From contig NC_080581.1 in NCBI RefSeq assembly GCF_029962835.1, forward strand, positions 21,156,001-21,220,000: DNA of 64,000 nucleotides. Direction: 5' to 3'. A model generated the notes under the pieces. That model did no database searches. It worked only from the letters and a program-made list of their open reading frames with translations, and was not told the origin of the DNA. Both the position numbers and the translations under genes were made by a program. Origin of the DNA: Magnolia sinica (Eukaryota; Streptophyta; Magnoliopsida; Magnoliales; Magnoliaceae). Shown here piece after piece: positions 32,322 through 44,495 of this stretch. Position 1 is the stretch's first letter. Each line of letters begins with the position of its first letter.

Positions 32322-35300
32322 TTTAGGTTATAGGTTTTGGGATTTGGGAATAGTTTTAGGTTATAAGTATAGGTTTAGGTTAGGTTATAGGTTAAGGTTT
32401 AGGGATTTGAGTTTAGGCTATAGGTTTAGGATTAGGTCTAGGTTGAGGTTTAGGGAATTGAGTTTAGGTTATAGGTTTAGGTTTAGGTTTAGGTTTAGGT
32501 AATAGGTTTTGGGATTTGAGAATAATTTTAGGTTATAAGTATAGGTTTAGGTAAGGTTATAGGTTAAGGTTTAGGGATTTGAGTTTAGGTTATAGGTTTA
32601 GGTTTAGGTCTAGGTTGAGGTTTAGGGAATTGAGTTTACGTTATAGGTTTAGGTTTAGGTTTAGGTTTAGGTTTCGGTTTGGGTTTTGGGATTTGAGAAT
32701 GGGTTCGGGTTTAGGTTATAGGTTATGGTTTTGGTTTAGGTTATAGGTTTGGGGATTTGATAATGGGTTCAGTTTAGTTATAGGTATTAGGATTTGAGAA
32801 TGGGTTATAGGTAATAGGTTTAGGGATTTGGAAATAGTTTTAGGTCATAGGTATAGGTTTAGGATTAGGTCTAGGTTTAGGTTTAGGGAATTGAGTTTAG
32901 GTTATAGGTTTAGGGAGAGGTTAGGTTTAGGTAATAGGTTTTGGGATTTGAGAATAATTTTAGGTTATAAGTATAGGTTTAGGTAAGGTTATAGGTTAAG
33001 GTTTAGGGATTTGAGTTTAGGTTATAGGTTTAGGTTTAGGTCTAGGTTGAGGTTTAGGGAATTGAGTTTACGTTATAGGTTTAGGTTTAGGTTTAGGTTT
33101 AGGTTTCGGTTTGGGTTTTGGGATTTGAGAATGGGTTCGGGTTTAGGTTATAGGTTATGGTTTTGGTTTAGGTTATAGGTTTGGGGATTTGATAATGGGT
33201 TCAGGTTTAGGTTATAGGTTTTGGATTTGAGAATGGGTTTAGGTAATAGGTTTTGGGATTTGGAAATAGTTTTAGGTTATAAGCATTGGTTTAGGTTAGG
33301 TTATAGGTTAAGGTTTAGGGAATTGAGTTTGGGTTATAGGTTTAGGTTTAGGTAATAGGTTTTAGGATTTGTGAATAGTTTTAGGTTATAAGTATAGGTT
33401 TAAGTTAGGTTATAGGTTAAGGTTTTGGGATTTGTGAATGGGTCCGGGTTAGGCTTATAGGTTTAGGTTTTGATTTTGGTCTTAGGTTATAGGTTTTGGG
33501 AATTTAGAGGTAATGGGTTATAGGTTTAGGTTTAGGTTTAGGTTTAGGTGTCGGTTTGGGTTTTAGGGATTTGGGAATGGGTTCGGGTTTAGGTTATAGG
33601 TTTTGGTTTTGTTTTAGGTTATAGGTTTTGGGATTTGATAATGGGTTCAGGTTTAGGTTATAGGTTTTGGATTTGAGAATGGGTTTAGGTAATAGGTTTT
33701 GGGATTTGGGAATAGTTTTAGGTTATAAGTATAGGTTTAGGTTAGGTTATAGGTTAAGGTTTATGGATTTGAGTTTAGGCTATAGGTTTAGGTTTAGGTC
33801 TAGTTTGAGGTTTAGGGAATTGAGTTTAGGTTATAGGTTTAGGTTTAGGTTTAGGTTTAGGTTTAGGTTTCGGTTTGGGTTTTGGGATTTGAGAATGGGT
33901 TCGGGTTTAGGTTATAGGTTTTTGTTTTGGTTTTGGTTTAGGTTATAGGCTTTGGGATTTGATAATGGGTTCAGGTTTAGGTTATAGGTTTTGGATTTAG
34001 GGATGAGTTTAGGTAATAGGTTTTGGGATTTGGGAATAGTTTTAGGTTATAAGTATAGGTTTAGGTTAGGTTATAGGTTAAGGTTTAGGGATTTGAGTTT
34101 AGGCTATAGGTTTAGGATTAGGTCTAGGTTTAGGTTTAGGGAATTGAGTTTAGGTTATAGGTTTAGGAAGTGATTAGGCTTAGGTAATAGGTTTTGGGAT
34201 TTGAGAATAATTTTAGGTTATAAGTATAGGTTTAGGTTAGGTTATAGGTTAAGGTTTAGGGATTTGAGTTTAGGCTATAGGTTTAGGTTTAGGTCTAGGT
34301 TGAGGTTTAGGGAATTGAGTTTAGGTTATTGGTTTAGGTTTAGGTTTAGGTTTAGGTTTCGGTTTGGGTTTTGGGATTTGTGAATGGGTTCGGGTTTAGG
34401 TTATAGGTTATGGTTTTGGTTTAGGTTATAGGTTTGGGGATTTGATAATGGGTTCAAGTTTAGGTTATAGGTTTTGGATTTGAGAATGGGTTTAGGTAAT
34501 AGGTTTTAGGATTTGGGAATAGTTTTAGGTTATAAGTATTGGTTTAGGTTAGGTTATAGGTTAAGGTTTAGGGAATTGATTTTGGGTTATAGGTTTAGGT
34601 TTAGGTTTAGGTTTAGGTTTAAGTAATAGGTTTTAGGATTTGTGAATAGTTTTAGGTTATAAGTATAGGTTTAGGTTAGGTTATAGGTTAAGGTTTTGGG
34701 ATTTGAGTTTAGGCTATAGGTTTATGTTTAGGTCTAGGTTAAGGTTTAAGGAATTGAGTTTAGGTTATAGGTTTAGGTTTAGGTTTAGGTTTAGGTGTCG
34801 GTTTGGGTTTTGGGGATTTGAGAATGGGTTCGGGTTTAGGTTATAGGTTTTAGTTTTGGTTTAGGTTATAGGTTTTGGGATTTGATAATAGGTTCAGGTT
34901 TAGGTTATAGGTTTTGGATTTGAGAATGGGTTTAGGTAATAGGTTTTGGGATTTGGGAATAGTTTTAGGTTATAATTATTGGTTTAGGTTAGGTTATAGG
35001 TTAAGGTTTAGGGATTTGAGTTTAGGCTATAGGTTTAGGATTAGGTTTAGGTTGAGGTTTAGGGAATTGAGTTTAGGTTATAGGTTTAGGTAATAGGTTT
35101 TGGGATTTGGGAATAGTTTTAGGTTATAAGTACAGGTTTAGGTTAGGTTATAGGTTAAGGTTTTGGGATTTGAGTTTAGGCTATAGGTTTAGGATTAGGT
35201 CTAGGTTTAGGTTTAGGGAATTGCGTTTAGGTTATTGGTTTAGGGAGAGGTTAGGTTTAGGTAATAGGTTTTGGGATTTGAGAATAATTTTAGGTTATAA

Positions 35301-35816
35301 GTATAGGTTTAGGTTAGGTTATACGTTAAGGTTTAGGGATTTGAGTTTAGGTTATAGGTTTAGGTTTAGGTCTAGGTTGAGGTTTAGGGAATTGAGTTTA
35401 GGTTATAGGTTTAGGTTTAGGTTTAGGTTTAGGTTTCAGTTTGGGTTTTGGGATTTGAGAATGGGTTCGGGTTTAGGTTATAGGTTATGGTTTTGGTTTA
35501 GGTTATAGGTTTTGGGATTTGATAATGGGTTCAGGTTTAGGTTATAGGTTTTGGATTTGAGAATGGGTTTAGGTAATAGGTTTTGGGATTTGGGAATAGT
35601 TTTAGGTTACAGGTTTACGTTTAGGTTATAGGATTTGAGAATGAGTTCGGGTTTAGGATATAGATTTTGGTTTTGGTTTAGGTTATATGTTTTGATTTAG
35701 GTTATAGGTTATAGGTTTAGGTTTTAGGTTTTGGTTGTGGTTTTGATTTAGGTTATAGGTTATAGGTTTATGTTAAGGTTTTAGGGAAATGTAATAGGTT
35801 TTGATTTAGGTTATAG

Positions 35817-37858
35817 TGAAAAGGCCTAGCTAAATGTCCTAGAGGGGGGGGGGGGGGGGGGTGAATTGGACAATGTCAAATAAAACTTATAACAGCGGAA
35901 TTAAAAAGAATATGATAGCCAAAATAAATCACAATGCAGGAAAGTAAAACAACCTCAAAATTCAGATCTTGAGAGGTTGATACAAATGTTGTTCTAAGGA
36001 CAACCTTACACCAAAAACCAGAGTTTATGGTAGGACAACCTTATTTCTAGAAAGTTCTTTGTATCAAATCTCAAACCGAAGAGGAATACAGAAATAAATA
36101 CAAACTGAATTGAAATAAATTGTAATCACAAATGTATTGTTCTAGGGACAGCCATACACCATAAAAATGGCAGGGCAACCTTGCTGGAACAACTTTTAAA
36201 AGAAATAGAATATCAAGCTGATAAAGGAATAGCAAAAAATAAATTCTAAACTATTACAACATTCTCACAATGCTTGAATTAAATGATTACAACATTCACC
36301 ACCATACATACATCCCACAAAAGAATAATTAAAAATCAGAAGTATAAATCATTCAACCACAACACAAGGAATTATAGTGGTTCGCCTGTGTGTTCACCAA
36401 CTGTTTAACAACAGCCACACAAAATGCTACTCCACTCCTAATATCCTCACATAGGGGATATTAGCGTTCACTAACAAAATAGGTTTTCCCAGGTTACCCA
36501 AAACCTTTACAATTGTGTCTTTGTCTGTGGGCTTACACAATTAAAAAAACCCCACTTCTGAGTTTTCCTGGCTCTCCTCAGATAACCAATACAACAAGAT
36601 TTTTCTGGCAAATCTTGAAAGAAACCAAAACAGAAAGGAATTTACAATTAAATGTAAAATACCTGATTATCTCCTTCGTTGTAGCAGCCCGGTAGAACCA
36701 AATCAGAGTAGATGATTGAATGTCCAAGTTCAATGTCTAGTACCCGATTACAATGGTTCTAATTCTAATAGATTTTAAATTAAACCAAATAGGGCTTGCC
36801 TTAATTGATTTTGATTCCAAAGAAAGGGAATAACAATTCCTCTTATCAAATTAGATTGGAATAGCAGAAACAAAATCAATTAAATAAAGCTAAGGAAAGA
36901 GAATATTAAATAAGCACACTTAGCTTAGATGGAGCACAGAATTATCTCTCAGAAGTTCGACGAAGATTGGCTTGAATAGATTAATTAATTCAATGATTTC
37001 TTCTGAGATTTGTACACTATTTATAGGTGAGCAGATCGCGTCTTCGACTGGTCTAGGGAGCTCTACGACTAGTCGAAGCAATAACAGATATTTGAAAGAT
37101 CCGGCGGGATAAACTCTGACCGTTCTACGACTGGTCGTAGGTCTCCTTCGACTGGTCGTGGGTCACCTACGACTAGTCGAAGGTTTCCTTCGACAGGTCG
37201 AAGAACCTAAAACATATCGCTGGATTTTGAGTCGAAGTTTTTCGACTGGTCGAAGATGCAGTCGACACTGTTCCTTCGACTGGTCGAACAGATTCCTGGA
37301 CTAGTCGAAGCTTAACAGATTTCATCCGAAATTTGTAACAAACTCACGATTGATCGAGGAATTTCTTAGATTGGTCGTAGCAACTCTAGGACTAGTCGAA
37401 GAAGGCCTAGGACTAGTCGAAGAACAGACCAAACTCATGTAAAATAAACATTCGACTTATGTATCCAAAATGACCTACTTCTAAGGTCAACCTATGGTCA
37501 GTCAAACCTTAACCATGAAGTAAGGACATTGAAACATTAGGAACTAGTGACCTTGAAGTATGAGCCTTGAAGTCTTGATGTAGTTGAAATCTTGATGTAG
37601 CTCAATCTTGAAAGTGTCTTGAGTTCTTTACAAACTGCCTTGAACTCTTCTTGAAGTCTTGCAGCTTGAGTCTTGTCTTGTGAGCAGTTCTTGCATTCAA
37701 GATTGATCCTTGTACTTGTGAGCTTTGCTTGTTGTGAGCTTTGGCTTGTTTATAAATGTTGATCCTTGAGAGAGCTTCACTTATGCAAGGTATATATAAC
37801 AATGATTTTGGCACCACAAATTTGACAACAGACAGGGATATAAACTATAGCACTTACA
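35817..37858 (-). repeat. 3' LTR of element C
   Basis: 2042 bp, matching the LTRs of B. The conserved G run near the U5 end has grown to 18 G (35844-35861), against 7 in both LTRs of B. The U3 palindrome array lies at about 37040-37430. Confidence 0.95.
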
Positions 37859-37870
37859 ATCTCCCCCTTT
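37859..37870 (-). promoter_or_regulatory. Polypurine tract of element C
   Basis: AAAGGGGGAGAT on the minus strand directly before the LTR start. Additional tracts are at about 37991-38008 and 38062-38075. Confidence 0.88.
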
Positions 37871-38285
37871 GTCAAATTAGTGACAAAACACATAACCAAG
37901 ATAAACATAAAGTAAAACAACTGGTTAATACCTGTAAATCAATATACAATATTCAACATTCAACCAATTTCATTCAACAAGCTCAAACATACTCCCCCAC
38001 TCCCCCTGAGTAACATAATCAATGCTACTCCTCTCACAATCATATCGTTAAGAACAAACCATTCTCCCCCTTTTTGGCACAATATGACAAAGGAGAACTA
38101 AATAAAGGGATATATGAGAATAAACATGAGGAGATATGAGAGTATAGCAAAACCGTGATAGAGAAACTCAGCATAGCTTCACATAAAAGTAATATCCAGC
38201 ATAAAACATAGATAGTATCTAACTCAAAATCAGTCAACCAAGAGACAAGTTATAAAGTTATTACAGACCAGAAGTCTCAAATAAA

Positions 38286-39425
38286 CTAGTCAGAACCAGA
38301 ACCAGATGATGGAGCAGGAATAGAGGGATCAAGTTAGTGCATGCCTTTGTTCAATCGCCTAAGATATTTGCGCATGTACTTGAATTGTAAATCATGAGCA
38401 ACAGACATGTTTTCCAACTTTACATTTATATTCTCAACTTTACCCTCTAATGCACTTAGACGTGCATCAACATCAGATGGTTCAAAATCTGGATCATTTG
38501 TTGAGTCAGAATCCAGTTCCTCAAAAATGTCATCCATATTAATGTCATCACCAGCTTCTTCATGACCACCACCACCACCACCACCTTGTTCAGGAAGTAG
38601 ATCCAGCTTCATGTTATAGATATTAGTATTGTTGAAGATCCGATGATGGATATGTGCCTCATCAACAGGCATATCGACTAACATATGTGTAGCCAATACA
38701 GTCATTAAATAGGCAAAAGGAATGTCACTATGACCAGGATGGAGTCTAAACTGAAGAATGAAATGACAGATTAAGGATGGTAAACAAATCTGAGTACCAT
38801 TGGAGATAGCATGGATAACAAGAACCATAAATGAAGTCAAGTCAGATTTATTACCCGAACGAGGATACAGATTAGACATAAAGATTTTGTGGAGAATTCT
38901 GTACTTGGGTAACAAATACCTTGCGGGGAGCGCATTCCCTTTTTGAGTTCATTGAACATCCATGTCGCACAAGTCTCTAGTGAGCATGCGTTTTTCAGAC
39001 ATTGAGGGTTTATCAGTTAAGTTATGGATAGGAATACCCTCATCATTCACAGGAATGTCCATAAGGGCTGAAATTAAATGACGATCAATGTCAAAAGGCC
39101 CTTCTCTAGTAGATATTTTAAAAGTTAAATTATCCTGTGAGAAAGCACTAATACATGTAAACATGGATTGGGCAATGGACCGGTATGCAGGCCCACCCCA
39201 ATGTAATAAGTTAACCCAACCTACAGCTTCAAGCATAGGAAGGATGTCAAAAGGTGCAATATGATTTACATCAATAGGATGTTAAACAATAACATTACGT
39301 AATCTAATGTCCCTAACATATGATGGATCATCATTGGGAACAAGAAGATGACGTTTAGAGATGGCGGTCGATCTGGAGGAAGAAGAAGGACCACGGGAAG
39401 TAGTTTTTCTACCTCTAGAAGCCAT
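38286..39425 (-). pseudogene. Envelope-like ORF of element C (broken)
   Basis: Clear homologue of the 10808-11947 ORF, with the same start (39425), the same poly-Gly, acidic and coiled-coil tail and the same TAG end. Three nonsense codons break it: a TAA early in the protein (about 39283), a TGA where B has Trp in VQWTQK (about 38951) and a TAG near the C-terminus where B has Gln in GMHQLD (about 38336). All three fit single G-to-A or C-to-T type changes. Confidence 0.9.
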
Positions 39426-39880
39426 TTGCAACAAGGATATCAAGGAATTAAGAAGTTGCAAAGGATTGAGAAGTGGGTTTACTCATAATAGATTTTTCAA
39501 AATCCAAACCCCAAATCTCAATGAAATCCAAAATAGAAAGCTTCAAGCTAGAAAAGGAAACAATCTAGACACAAATCTGCAAGAAAAACGGGATTTGGAA
39601 CACTAACCTTGAAGAACAAGAAAGATGGGTCCGACAAGTCGACGCACGGCTCCAAGGAGAAGAAAATGAAATGAGGAAGAAAGTAAAAATCTCCAAATTT
39701 AAGTGATTCCCGAGTTCTACGACTGGTCGTGGGTATCTACGACCAGTCGTATGACGACTGGTCGTGTATACTCACGACTGGTCGAAGAATGCCCAAAAAT
39801 TCATATTTCTTACAAATTATACAAAAATTAGAATTCAATCTAGCAAATATATACACTATAATACAAGTAGGCATAAATAA
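39426..39880 (-). other. Spacer between pol and envelope-like ORF of element C
   Basis: Non-coding. Carries the CGACTGGTCG word cluster at 39717-39786, as in element B. Confidence 0.65.
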
Positions 39881-41083
39881 TCAATTTAAAATACACATGC
39901 CAAGATCAAATTTCATCTTTTTGAACCTGCTTTTATCGAGAGGTTTTGTGAAAATGTCAGCACGTTGATCTTCAGTAGGAATATATTCTAGAGATATAAC
40001 TTTTTCTTCTACTAATTCCCTTATATAATGAAATATAATGTCAATGTGCTTAGTACGAGAATGCTGAATAGGATTTTTTGAAATATTTATCACACTGGAA
40101 TTATCACAATGTAATAACATAGAATCCTGTTTAATTCCATAATCACTTAGCATTCGTTGCATCCAAATAAGCTGTGTACATGCATTACCAGCTGCGATAT
40201 ACTCAGCTTCAGCTGTTGAAAGTGATATAGAATTTTGTTTCTTACTAAACCAGGAAACTAGACAATTTCCAATGTAAAAACAACCACCACTAGTTGATTT
40301 TCTATCATCTAGATTACCAGCCCAGTCAGCATCCGAGTACCCAGCTAATTGGACATTGGTCTCATGAGGATACCAGAGACCGAGATTTACAGTACTTGCG
40401 ACATATCTAATAATTCGCTTGACAGCAATCAAGTGAGATTCTTTTGGATCAGATTGATATCTTGCGCAAATACCAACACTTAGAGAAATATCAGGTCTAC
40501 TAGCAGTTAAGTATAACAAACTACCAATCATACTCCGATAAAGTTTTGAGTCAACATTTTTACCATTAGAGTCTTTTGAGAGTTTCAGGGTAGTACTCAT
40601 AGGAGTATCGAAATTCTTGCCATTCTCAAATCCAAATCTCTTGATCAGATTCAAAGCATACTTAGATTGAGAAATAAATATTCCATCAGGTTGTTGCTTT
40701 ACTTGCAATCCAAGGAAATAAGTTAATTCCCCAACCATGCTCATTTCGAACTGTGATTTCATCAAATCTGCAAACTCAGTAGTCAAGTCAGTACAAGTTG
40801 ATCCATAAATGATATCATCAACATAAATCTGCACCATTAAGATATGATCATTATGTTTTTTAACAAACAGAGTTTTATCAACAGATCCCATTTGAAAATT
40901 ATGACTTAAAAGAAATTTAGTTAGTTTCTCATACCATGCCCTAGGTGCTTGTTTTAATCCATAAAGTGCCTTTTTAAGCCGATATACATAATCAGTATTT
41001 TTGGAATCTTCAAAACCCATCGGCTGTTCAACATAGACTTCTTCATGTAAATCACCATTTAGAAAAGCACTTTTCACATCCAT
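39881..41083 (-). CDS. pol: Reverse transcriptase and RNase H of element C (open, remnant of pol)
   Basis: A 400-codon open frame, the longest surviving pol piece of this family in the window. It carries [22 protein letters not shown], the catalytic [13 protein letters not shown], the RNase H motifs ADWAG and STAEAEYIA, and the end DLGMCILN followed by TGA. Unlike element B, all catalytic residues that I can identify are kept. The Met is internal to pol: the frame is closed upstream only by a TAA at 41189-41191 and earlier stops, so it is not an independent gene. Confidence 0.85.
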   Translation of the reverse strand: MDVKSAFLNGDLHEEVYVEQPMGFEDSKNTDYVYRLKKALYGLKQAPRAWYEKLTKFLLSHNFQMGSVDKTLFVKKHNDHILMVQIYVDDIIYGSTCTDLTTEFADLMKSQFEMSMVGELTYFLGLQVKQQPDGIFISQSKYALNLIKRFGFENGKNFDTPMSTTLKLSKDSNGKNVDSKLYRSMIGSLLYLTASRPDISLSVGICARYQSDPKESHLIAVKRIIRYVASTVNLGLWYPHETNVQLAGYSDADWAGNLDDRKSTSGGCFYIGNCLVSWFSKKQNSISLSTAEAEYIAAGNACTQLIWMQRMLSDYGIKQDSMLLHCDNSSVINISKNPIQHSRTKHIDIIFHYIRELVEEKVISLEYIPTEDQRADIFTKPLDKSRFKKMKFDLGMCILN

Positions 41084-42834
41084 CTGATAGATCTTTATCT
41101 TTCTAAAACATGCAATGGATATAAATTGTCTGATAGATTCAAGACGTGCTACTGGTGCAAAAGTTTCATCGAAATCAATCCCTTCAATTTAAGTATAACC
41201 TTGTACCAATAGTCTAGCCTTATTTCTAATTATATTTCCATACTCGTCAGACTTATTTTTGAAAATCCATTTTGTTCCAATGATGTGTTTATCTTTAGGT
41301 CTTGGTACGAGATACCAAACATCATTTCTTACGAATTGGTTGAGTTCTTCTTGCATCACAACAATCCAGTTCTCATCAGCAAGAGCTTCTTTTACGTTAG
41401 ATGGTTCTATTTGGGATGTAAAACACACATAATTACATATATCCTCAAGTTGTCTACGGGTGCGAACACCGGTGAGAGGGTTTCCAAGAATTTGTGTGGT
41501 TGGATGATCTTTAACAGTCCTTAACTCAGAATCAGTCTGATTCGATGAAGTATCGAGTTTATCAATGATTAGTACTTCATCATTATCTGAATTAGAAATT
41601 GGCGTGTTTAAGTGATCATCAATGACAACATTAATGGATTCTTGAATCACACTAGTCCTTTTGTTCAAAACCCTATAAGCTCGACTGTTTAAGGAATATC
41701 CTAGAAAAATACCTTCATCACTCTTCGTATCGAATTTTTCCAAATTTTCACGATCATGTAAAATATAGCACTTGCTGCCAAAAACTCGAAAGTATTTAAC
41801 AGTAGGCTTTTTATTGAACCACAATTCGTAAGCCGTTTTATTATTATCTTTGCTAGTGTAGACTCAGTTAATAATATAGCAAGCTGTGTTGACTGCTTCA
41901 GCCCAAAGATTTTTAGAGAGCTTCATGCTATTCAACATGACATTAGCCATTTCTTGAAGCACCCTATTCTTTCTTTCTACAATTCCATTTTGTTGTGGAG
42001 TTTTGGGAGCAGAGAATTCATGTAATATTTCTTGGTCGGTACAGAACTTCTCAAAATTGCTATTCTCAAATTCAGATCCATGATCACTACGAATTTTACT
42101 GATTTAAGAAGATTTTTCAGTTTGAATCCTTTTGAGAACTTTTCTTACTTCTTCAAGGGTTTCAGATTTATCCCTTAAGAAGACTACCCAAGTAAATCTG
42201 GTAAAGTCATCAACTATTACCAGGATATACTTTTTTCCACCACGACTTTCTGTTCTGGTAGGTCCTATCAGATCCATGTGGAGAAGTTCGAGTGGTCTTG
42301 ATGTGGTATTTGAATTCACCTTTTTGTGTAAGTTCTTTGTTTGTTTGCCTATCTGGCACTCACCACATATTTCATCTAATTTCTGAAGTTTGGGTAAACC
42401 TCTTATAAGTTCTCGTTTGCTCAATCTATATAAATTTCGATAATGTACATGTCCAAGACGTTTGTGCCATAAATCAGTCTCGTCTGTATGAACCATGCAA
42501 CATGTTTGATTAGATGAGCTGGATTCGCTAATAATATAGCAATTTTCAGACGTTCTACGTCCAGTTAATATTACAGAACCTTTATTGTTTAGTATCTCAG
42601 AGCTTTGATTAGAAAACCGAACACTATGGTTATTATCACATATTTGAGATATACTAAGCAAGTTGTGTTTTAGGCCTTCAACATATAAAACATTTTTAAA
42701 CACAGGAAGATTAAAAAGTTGAACCGTACCTTGGCCTATAATCTTGCAGTTGCTACCATCACCAAATGTGACTGAACCATCAGTCATATCTTTCAGATCT
42801 GTGAATAAAGCTTTGTCACCTGTCATATGCCTGG
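41084..42834 (-). pseudogene. pol: Integrase and protease-end part of element C pol (broken)
   Basis: Segments 41189-41824 and 42104-42826 hold the RT start, integrase C-terminal region, integrase N-terminal zinc finger, first catalytic Asp and GAG-pre-integrase domain. Stops are seen at 41189-41191 (TAA for CAA), near 41866 (TGA for CGA) and at 42104-42106 (TAA for CAA). The sequence ends abruptly at 42834, just after the protease SRHMTG motif region. Confidence 0.88.
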
Positions 42835-43810
42835 GTGGTACTGGAGGTCAAAATCATAATCCTTCAGAAGCTCCATCCAGTGTCTCTGTCTCATGTTCAT
42901 CTCAGACTGAGAAAATAGATACTTCAAGCTCTTATGGTCGGAGAAGAGCTCGAACCTAACCCCATAGAGATAGTGTCTCCACACCTTCAGTGCGAAGACG
43001 ACTGCTGCCAGCTCCAAATCTTGCGTGGGGTAGTTCAGCTCATGAACCTTGAGCTGACGAGATGCAAATGCTACAGGTCTGCCTTGCTGCATCAGGACAG
43101 CACCCAATCCAATACGCGAAGCATCAGTAAATACCACGAATCCATCAATCCCAGAGGGAAGAGTGAGGACAGGAGCGGACGTCAGACGGTCCTTCAGCTC
43201 TGTAAATGCTCACTCACAGGCGTCACTCCAAATAAACTCTGCGCCCTTCCGAGTCAACCTGGTCAACGGGGTTACAATACGGGAGAAGCCCTCAATGAAA
43301 CGTCGATAATATCCCGCTAAACCAAGAAAACTGCGGATCTCGGACACAGTCGTGGGCTGGCCCCACTGACGCACTGCCTTAACCTTCGAGGGGTCCACTG
43401 CGACACCCTCCCTCGTCACCACGTGACCGAGGAATCTCACCTCCTCCTGCCAGAACTCACACTTCTCCAGCTTCGCATATAGCTGGTGGGCACGGAGGGT
43501 CTGCAAGGTGATCTCCAGATGCTGCATATGGTCCTCACGGGTCCTCGAATATATCAGAATGTCGTCGATCAAGACTACAACAAACTGATCGAGATATGGA
43601 CGAAAGACCTCGTTCATCAACTGCATGAAGACCGCGGGTGCATTGGTCAGTCCAAAGGACATGACCTGAAACTCAAAATGACCATAACGCATCCTGAAAG
43701 CTGTCTTCGGGATATCCTCCTCTCGGACACGAATCTGATAATAACCGGAACGCAGGTCAATCTTTGAAAAGAACTGTGCACCCTGCAGCTGATCAAATAA
43801 ATCGTCTATC
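42835..43810 (-). pseudogene. pol: Gypsy RT C-terminal part and RNase H (broken)
   Basis: RT motifs [10 protein letters not shown] and the catalytic box LIDDILIYS, then [16 protein letters not shown] and the RNase H start [14 protein letters not shown] and [14 protein letters not shown] at 43210-43212 (in place of a CGA or CAA codon) interrupts the tether between RT and RNase H. The upstream boundary near 43810 is a one-base frameshift in an A run separating it from the RT N-terminal part. The left end is the chimeric junction with element C. Confidence 0.88.
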
Positions 43811-43811
43811 C

Positions 43812-44495
43812 TCAGGAGCGGGTAATTTTCTTAATTGTGACCCGGTTGAGCTCGCGGTAATCCACGTAGAGCCTCAACGAGCCATCCTTCTTCCTAACGA
43901 AGAGTATCGGTGCTCCCCACGGAGAACTGCTCGGACGAATAAATCCCAACTCATGTAACTCGTCCAACTGACGCTGCAGCTCACGCAACTCCATCGGTGC
44001 CATACGGTACGGGGCCTTCGAGATAGGCACGGTACCGGGCATAAGGTCTATCTGGAACTCAATATGACGACGCGGAGGCAATCTCGGAATCTCCTGGAAC
44101 ACGTCGGGGAAGTCGCAAACAACCGGCCACTGATCAATACAAATGGTAACAGGCTCCTCAATGGCACAGGACATCAAGCAAGATAACGGCTCTCCTCGGG
44201 GCTCTGCAACAAACTGAAACTGCGGCAAGCCTGGTATGCAGAATGTGACTATCCTTGCAGAACAGTCCAAGATAACGTAGTACTCGGCAAGCCAATCTAT
44301 GCCCAAGATAATGTCGAAATCTGTTATCGGCAGCACAAACAAGTCAGCAGGCAAAAAGATATCACCGACAAGAATCGGGCAAGATGAACAGAAACCGCCC
44401 AATACTGTGGTCCTCCCCAAGGGCGTCGATACGGTCAATCCCTCACTAGTAGACTCTGTCGGCAATCCAGTCGATCGGTAGAAATCCTCGGACAT
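43812..44495 (-). pseudogene. pol: Gypsy protease and RT N-terminal part
   Basis: Protease end with the [16 protein letters not shown] motif, then the tether and the RT start [28 protein letters not shown] and [12 protein letters not shown]. The frame is lost at an AAGAAAATTACC stretch by one base and continues in the next segment. The protease active-site DSG/DTG part lies upstream, near the frame break at 44495-44560. Confidence 0.88.

Larger units (their letters stand above)
25812..35816. repeat. 10-kb degenerate telomere-like tandem array
   Basis: Built almost wholly of the words TTTAGG, TTATAGG, TTTTGG and GGGATTTGAG, with C very rare on the plus strand. Pure (TTTAGG)n hexamer runs of four to six units occur (for example near 32160-32190), and single copies of the plant telomere heptamer TTTAGGG are frequent, but it is not a canonical telomere run. 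On top of the short words there are higher-order units: about 750 bp on the left and 313 bp on the right. The right end is cut by the insertion of element C, so the true extent is unknown. Open frames here translate to Arg/Phe/Leu/Gly repeats and are not genes. Confidence 0.9.
35817..42834 (-). mobile_element. Element C: 5'-truncated Sirevirus-type copia element
   Basis: Same family and orientation as element B: 3' LTR (35817-37858), polypurine tracts, envelope-like pseudogene, then pol back to the protease motif. It stops at 42834 inside the SRHMTG motif region, where a gypsy fragment begins without transition. The rest of pol, gag, the PBS and the 5' LTR are missing. The left flank TATAG (35812-35816) is the only half of the target duplication left. 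Confidence 0.93.

Noticed and set aside
27842..35508. Many plus-strand ORFs of 60-133 codons with Arg/Phe/Leu/Gly repeats
   Set aside because: They are translations of the TTTAGG-type array, restart with each higher-order unit and have no protein-like variation.
25812..35816. A true telomere or chromosome end
   Set aside because: TTTAGGG is not in tandem runs, the words are degenerate, and non-telomeric sequence flanks both sides.
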